NCBI RefSeq assembly: GCF_001613045.1
Contig: NZ_BDBP01000104.1
Span: 1-34,445, forward strand
DNA: 34,445 nt
Reading direction: 5' to 3'
Origin: Nocardia lijiangensis NBRC 108240
GTDB lineage: Bacteria; Actinomycetota; Actinomycetes; Mycobacteriales; Mycobacteriaceae
Part shown: positions 32,521 through 34,445 of the stretch, in pieces
Position numbering within the stretch: position 1 is the first letter of the stretch
Layout of the letters: every line of letters begins with the position of its first letter
Translations under genes and position numbers: made by a program
Notes under the pieces: model-generated
Database searches by the model: none
Told to the model about the DNA's origin: nothing
The model's input: only the letters and a program-made list of their open reading frames with translations

Positions 32521-32816
32521 GGGCAGGGTTGGGCGTCGGGGGCCGGGTTCGGTCGGTGAGCCGATCCTGCTGCGCGGAAGACCAAGGGGCCGCGTCCTTT
32601 CCGTGGGGAGACAGGGTGTCTGTCATCAAAGGTACAGATGAGTGTGAAATATTAACGTTTAACTATCGATACGCGGTCCACGGTGCCGCTTCGATTCGCA
32701 CATGCGTGCGGGACGAACTACACGGATCCCGTCCGGGGATGTGCGCGCGGTGTGAATTGCCCCGCTTCGGGGCTCGCGAATCGGACGGGATCGCCCTGCC
32801 GTGGCACCATGCGGTT
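32521..32816. other. Divergent intergenic region between MMPL and DUF385 genes
   Basis: No gene. It contains an AT-rich block around 32645-32670 (AAATATTAACGTTTAAC), which is the likely promoter area for one or both divergent genes, and a nested hairpin at 32725-32792 listed separately. Confidence 0.5.
32725..32792 (+). promoter_or_regulatory. Nested hairpins upstream of the DUF385 gene
   Basis: GATCCCGTCCG (32725-32735) is exactly complementary to CGGACGGGATC (32782-32792). The 46-nt loop contains a second perfect hairpin, GCCCCG-CTT-CGGGGC (32759-32773). The structure ends 24 nt before the start codon at 32817, so it would be part of the leader RNA. No known riboswitch class is recognised. 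Confidence 0.5.
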
Positions 32817-33293
32817 ATGGTCTCGAATCCATTGCCCGCTCTGGCTCGTCGCTTCGCGCAGCAGCGATGGGTGATGCGTCTGGCGCCGGTGGTGCTGCCG
32901 CTGGAGCGGTTCGTGCGATGGGTGACTCGCGGCCGGATGGGTGTGCTCGATCTGGTCGGCCTGCCGTCGATCGAGGTGACCGTGGCCGGACGCAAGACCG
33001 GCATGCCGCGCACCACGTCGCTGTTGTACGTGCCGCAGGGCACGGATTTCCTGGTGATCGGTTCGAACTGGGGGAGCCTGAAACATCCCGCCTGGTCGGC
33101 AAACCTGCGTGCGGCGAGCACCGCGACGGTGGGGCATCGGGGCGAGCGTTTCGCGGTGCGGGTCACCGAGGTCACCGGGGTGGAGCGCAAGCGAGCCTGG
33201 GATCTGGCCGTGGAGTTCTGGCCCGGCTACGAGATGGAGTACGAGTTGTCCGGTGGCCGCGAGTTCCGGATCTTCGAGCTGCGCCGGGCGTGA
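32817..33293 (+). CDS. DUF385 / deazaflavin (F420)-type nitroreductase family protein
   Basis: Small protein of 158 aa of the split-beta-barrel family that includes Ddn of Mycobacterium tuberculosis, an F420-dependent nitroreductase. The hallmark core is present: VTVAGRKTGMPRTTSLLYVPQGTDFLVIGSNWGSLKHPAWSANLRA split over about residues 57-103, where G-R-K-T-G contacts the cofactor phosphate and S-N-W-G-x-x-x-H-P lies by the deazaflavin. The C-terminal R-x-W-x-x-A-V-x-x-W/F-P-G-Y pattern also fits. No signal peptide. The ATG at 32817 has no clear ribosome binding site, so translation may depend on the leader structure or be leaderless. Convergent with the LysR gene, whose stop lies only 3 nt away. 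Confidence 0.9.
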   Translation: MVSNPLPALARRFAQQRWVMRLAPVVLPLERFVRWVTRGRMGVLDLVGLPSIEVTVAGRKTGMPRTTSLLYVPQGTDFLVIGSNWGSLKHPAWSANLRAASTATVGHRGERFAVRVTEVTGVERKRAWDLAVEFWPGYEMEYELSGGREFRIFELRRA

Positions 33294-33296
33294 ACG

Positions 33297-34169
33297 TCAG
33301 TCCAGCGCTGCTCGGACGGCCGCGGCGAAGGCGGAGATTGCCGGATGCCGGTCCGCGCCGGCGCGGCACGCGATGGTCGTGGTGCGTGCGATCGGGAGCC
33401 GGACCAATCGCACGCCGGGCGGGGGATCGGCGGCGCTGAGTTCGGGGACCAGGGCGATGCCGTGTCCGGCGGCGACAAAGGCAAGCGCCGTGCTGAAGTC
33501 GTCGACCTGGTGGTGGATGCGCGGGCTGAATCCGGCGGCTTCGCAGGCGCGGATCGTCATAGTGTGGCAGCGGGTGCCCGCGGTGGCCGCGATCCATGGT
33601 GCGTCGCGCCAGGTGCCGAGCGTGGCGCCGGCCGCGGCGGACGTGGTGGCGAGGAACATGGCTTCGCGGTAGAGCGGTGCGGTGTGCACGCCAGGTTCGG
33701 GCGGGAAGGGCACCAGGTCGTAGTCGTGTACGAGGGCGACGTCGAGTTCGCCCGCGCGCAGTGCGGCGGCGACCCTGGCCGGATCCAGTTCCGTGACACG
33801 CGGTTCCAGGCCGGGGTGGGCGGCGGCGAGCCGGGTGAGGGTGGCGGGGATGAAGGCCTGGGTGGCGCTGGGGAACGCGCCGATGCGCAACGGTCCGGTG
33901 AGGCCGGCCTTGGCGTCGGCGAGATCGGCTTCGGCCTGCTCGAGCCGGGCCAGTACCGCGTCGGCGTGGGTGACGAGGGTGTGTCCGGTGGGGGTGAGGG
34001 TCACGCGTCGTCCGGTGCGTTCCAGGAGGGCTACCCCGGCTTCTCGTTCGAGCGCGGTGAGTTGCTGGGAGACGGCGGAGGGGGTGAACGCGAGCGCTTC
34101 GGCGACGGCGGCGATGGTGCCGCGTCGCGCGAGTTCGCGGAGCAGGCGCAGCCTGCGCACGTCGAGCAT
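33297..34169 (-). CDS. LysR family transcriptional regulator
   Basis: Regulator of 290 aa. The N-terminal winged HTH is MLDVRRLRLLRELARRGTIAAVAEALAFTPSAVSQQLTALEREAG, in the standard LysR pattern (about residues 1-60). The C-terminal effector domain begins near LRIGAFPSATQAFIPATL and includes ELDVALVHDYDLVPFPP. Usual length. It is divergent from a DapA-family gene with 70 nt between starts, the classic LysR target arrangement, and probably controls that gene. No good ribosome binding site precedes the ATG. The stop lies 3 nt from the stop of the convergent DUF385 gene, leaving no room for a terminator. Confidence 0.92.
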   Translation of the reverse strand: MLDVRRLRLLRELARRGTIAAVAEALAFTPSAVSQQLTALEREAGVALLERTGRRVTLTPTGHTLVTHADAVLARLEQAEADLADAKAGLTGPLRIGAFPSATQAFIPATLTRLAAAHPGLEPRVTELDPARVAAALRAGELDVALVHDYDLVPFPPEPGVHTAPLYREAMFLATTSAAAGATLGTWRDAPWIAATAGTRCHTMTIRACEAAGFSPRIHHQVDDFSTALAFVAAGHGIALVPELSAADPPPGVRLVRLPIARTTTIACRAGADRHPAISAFAAAVRAALD

Positions 34170-34200
34170 CAGTTCAGCTTACGGTCAGCGCCACAAATGC

Positions 34201-34210
34201 GAACTGGTTC
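34201..34210. promoter_or_regulatory. Short inverted repeat in the LysR/DapA intergenic region
   Basis: GAAC-TG-GTTC lies midway between the divergent starts. It is a candidate half of a LysR binding site; the match is short. Confidence 0.25.
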
Positions 34211-34239
34211 TTAATCTCTGGGTGCGGCACGCTGGCCCT

Positions 34240-34445
34240 ATGCACCGATTCCGAGGGATTTTCGTACCGCTGATCACGCCGTTCACGGCCGAGGGCGCGG
34301 TCGCGTGGGACGCGCTGGAGTCGTTGGCGCGCGAGGTGCTCGACGAGGGGGCGGCGGGCCTGGTGGCACTGGGCACGACCGCCGAGGCGGCGACGCTGGA
34401 CGCGGCGGAGCGAAGCGCGGTGATCGACGTGTGCGCCAGGGCGTG
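34240..34445 (+). CDS. DapA/dihydrodipicolinate synthase family lyase (5' part only)
   Basis: The first 68 codons of a DapA-superfamily aldolase/lyase; the rest lies beyond the window. The N-terminal strand FRGIFVPLITPFTAEGAV is typical, and ALGTTAEAATLDAAER corresponds to the GTTGE pyruvate-binding loop, here with Ala for Gly. Members condense or cleave pyruvate adducts through a Schiff-base lysine, which is not in the visible part. A LysR gene runs the opposite way from 34169, so this is probably a specialised catabolic or biosynthetic member rather than the housekeeping lysine enzyme. No obvious ribosome binding site is seen before the ATG. Confidence 0.85.
   Translation, partial: MHRFRGIFVPLITPFTAEGAVAWDALESLAREVLDEGAAGLVALGTTAEAATLDAAERSAVIDVCARA

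Overview
The window is G+C-rich throughout, with GTG/TTG starts, purine-rich ribosome binding sites and third-position G/C preference. It looks like the chromosome of a mycolic-acid actinobacterium, most probably Nocardia or a close relative. Supporting markers are a ChoD-type GMC oxidoreductase, an actinobacterial CtaD, a DUF385 (F420-type nitroreductase) protein, a class-2 L,D-transpeptidase lipoprotein, an MMPL transporter, an AurF-like diiron oxygenase and many TetR-type regulators. The genus is an inference; there is no rRNA, tRNA, CRISPR array or insertion sequence in the window.

Layout. Positions 1-5000 hold a short 7-bp tandem repeat, a YeiH-type membrane protein, an unrecognised 260-aa protein, a flavin monooxygenase-like oxidoreductase and, convergent to it, an L,D-transpeptidase lipoprotein. 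Positions 5171-13270 look like an accessory island of less usual genes: a YVTN beta-propeller protein, a protein with a peptidoglycan-binding-like segment, a DNase I/sphingomyelinase-fold phosphodiesterase, a second propeller-like protein, a beta-repeat fibre-like protein with a distinctive C-terminal domain, a secreted lipase and a small unknown protein. The first five proteins have folds typical of secreted or surface proteins but show no signal peptide.

Positions 13328-20637 hold choD with a divergent MerR gene, a TetR gene, an AurF-like diiron oxygenase, another TetR gene on the opposite strand, and ctaD, which ends in a perfect 19-bp stem. Positions 20713-25787 form a probable catabolic or detoxification module: a TetR gene translationally coupled to a cytochrome P450 gene, a divergent YtcJ-like amidohydrolase and a PucR/CdaR-type regulator. 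The P450/amidohydrolase intergenic region carries a palindrome suited to the TetR protein. Positions 25833-34445 hold an exported family-1 beta-glucosidase, a MarR gene divergent from an Old Yellow Enzyme gene with a repeated operator, a SAM methyltransferase downstream of an MMPL transporter, a DUF385 protein with a structured upstream region, a LysR gene and the start of a divergent DapA-family lyase gene that runs off the window.

Regulator/enzyme pairs in divergent or overlapping arrangement (MerR/choD, TetR/P450, MarR/OYE, LysR/DapA) are the main organising principle, and each has an inverted repeat in the expected place. The least explained parts are the signal-less surface-fold cluster, a hairpin that overlaps a 22-codon reading frame upstream of ctaD, a nested AT-rich palindrome between two convergent genes, and nested hairpins upstream of the DUF385 gene.
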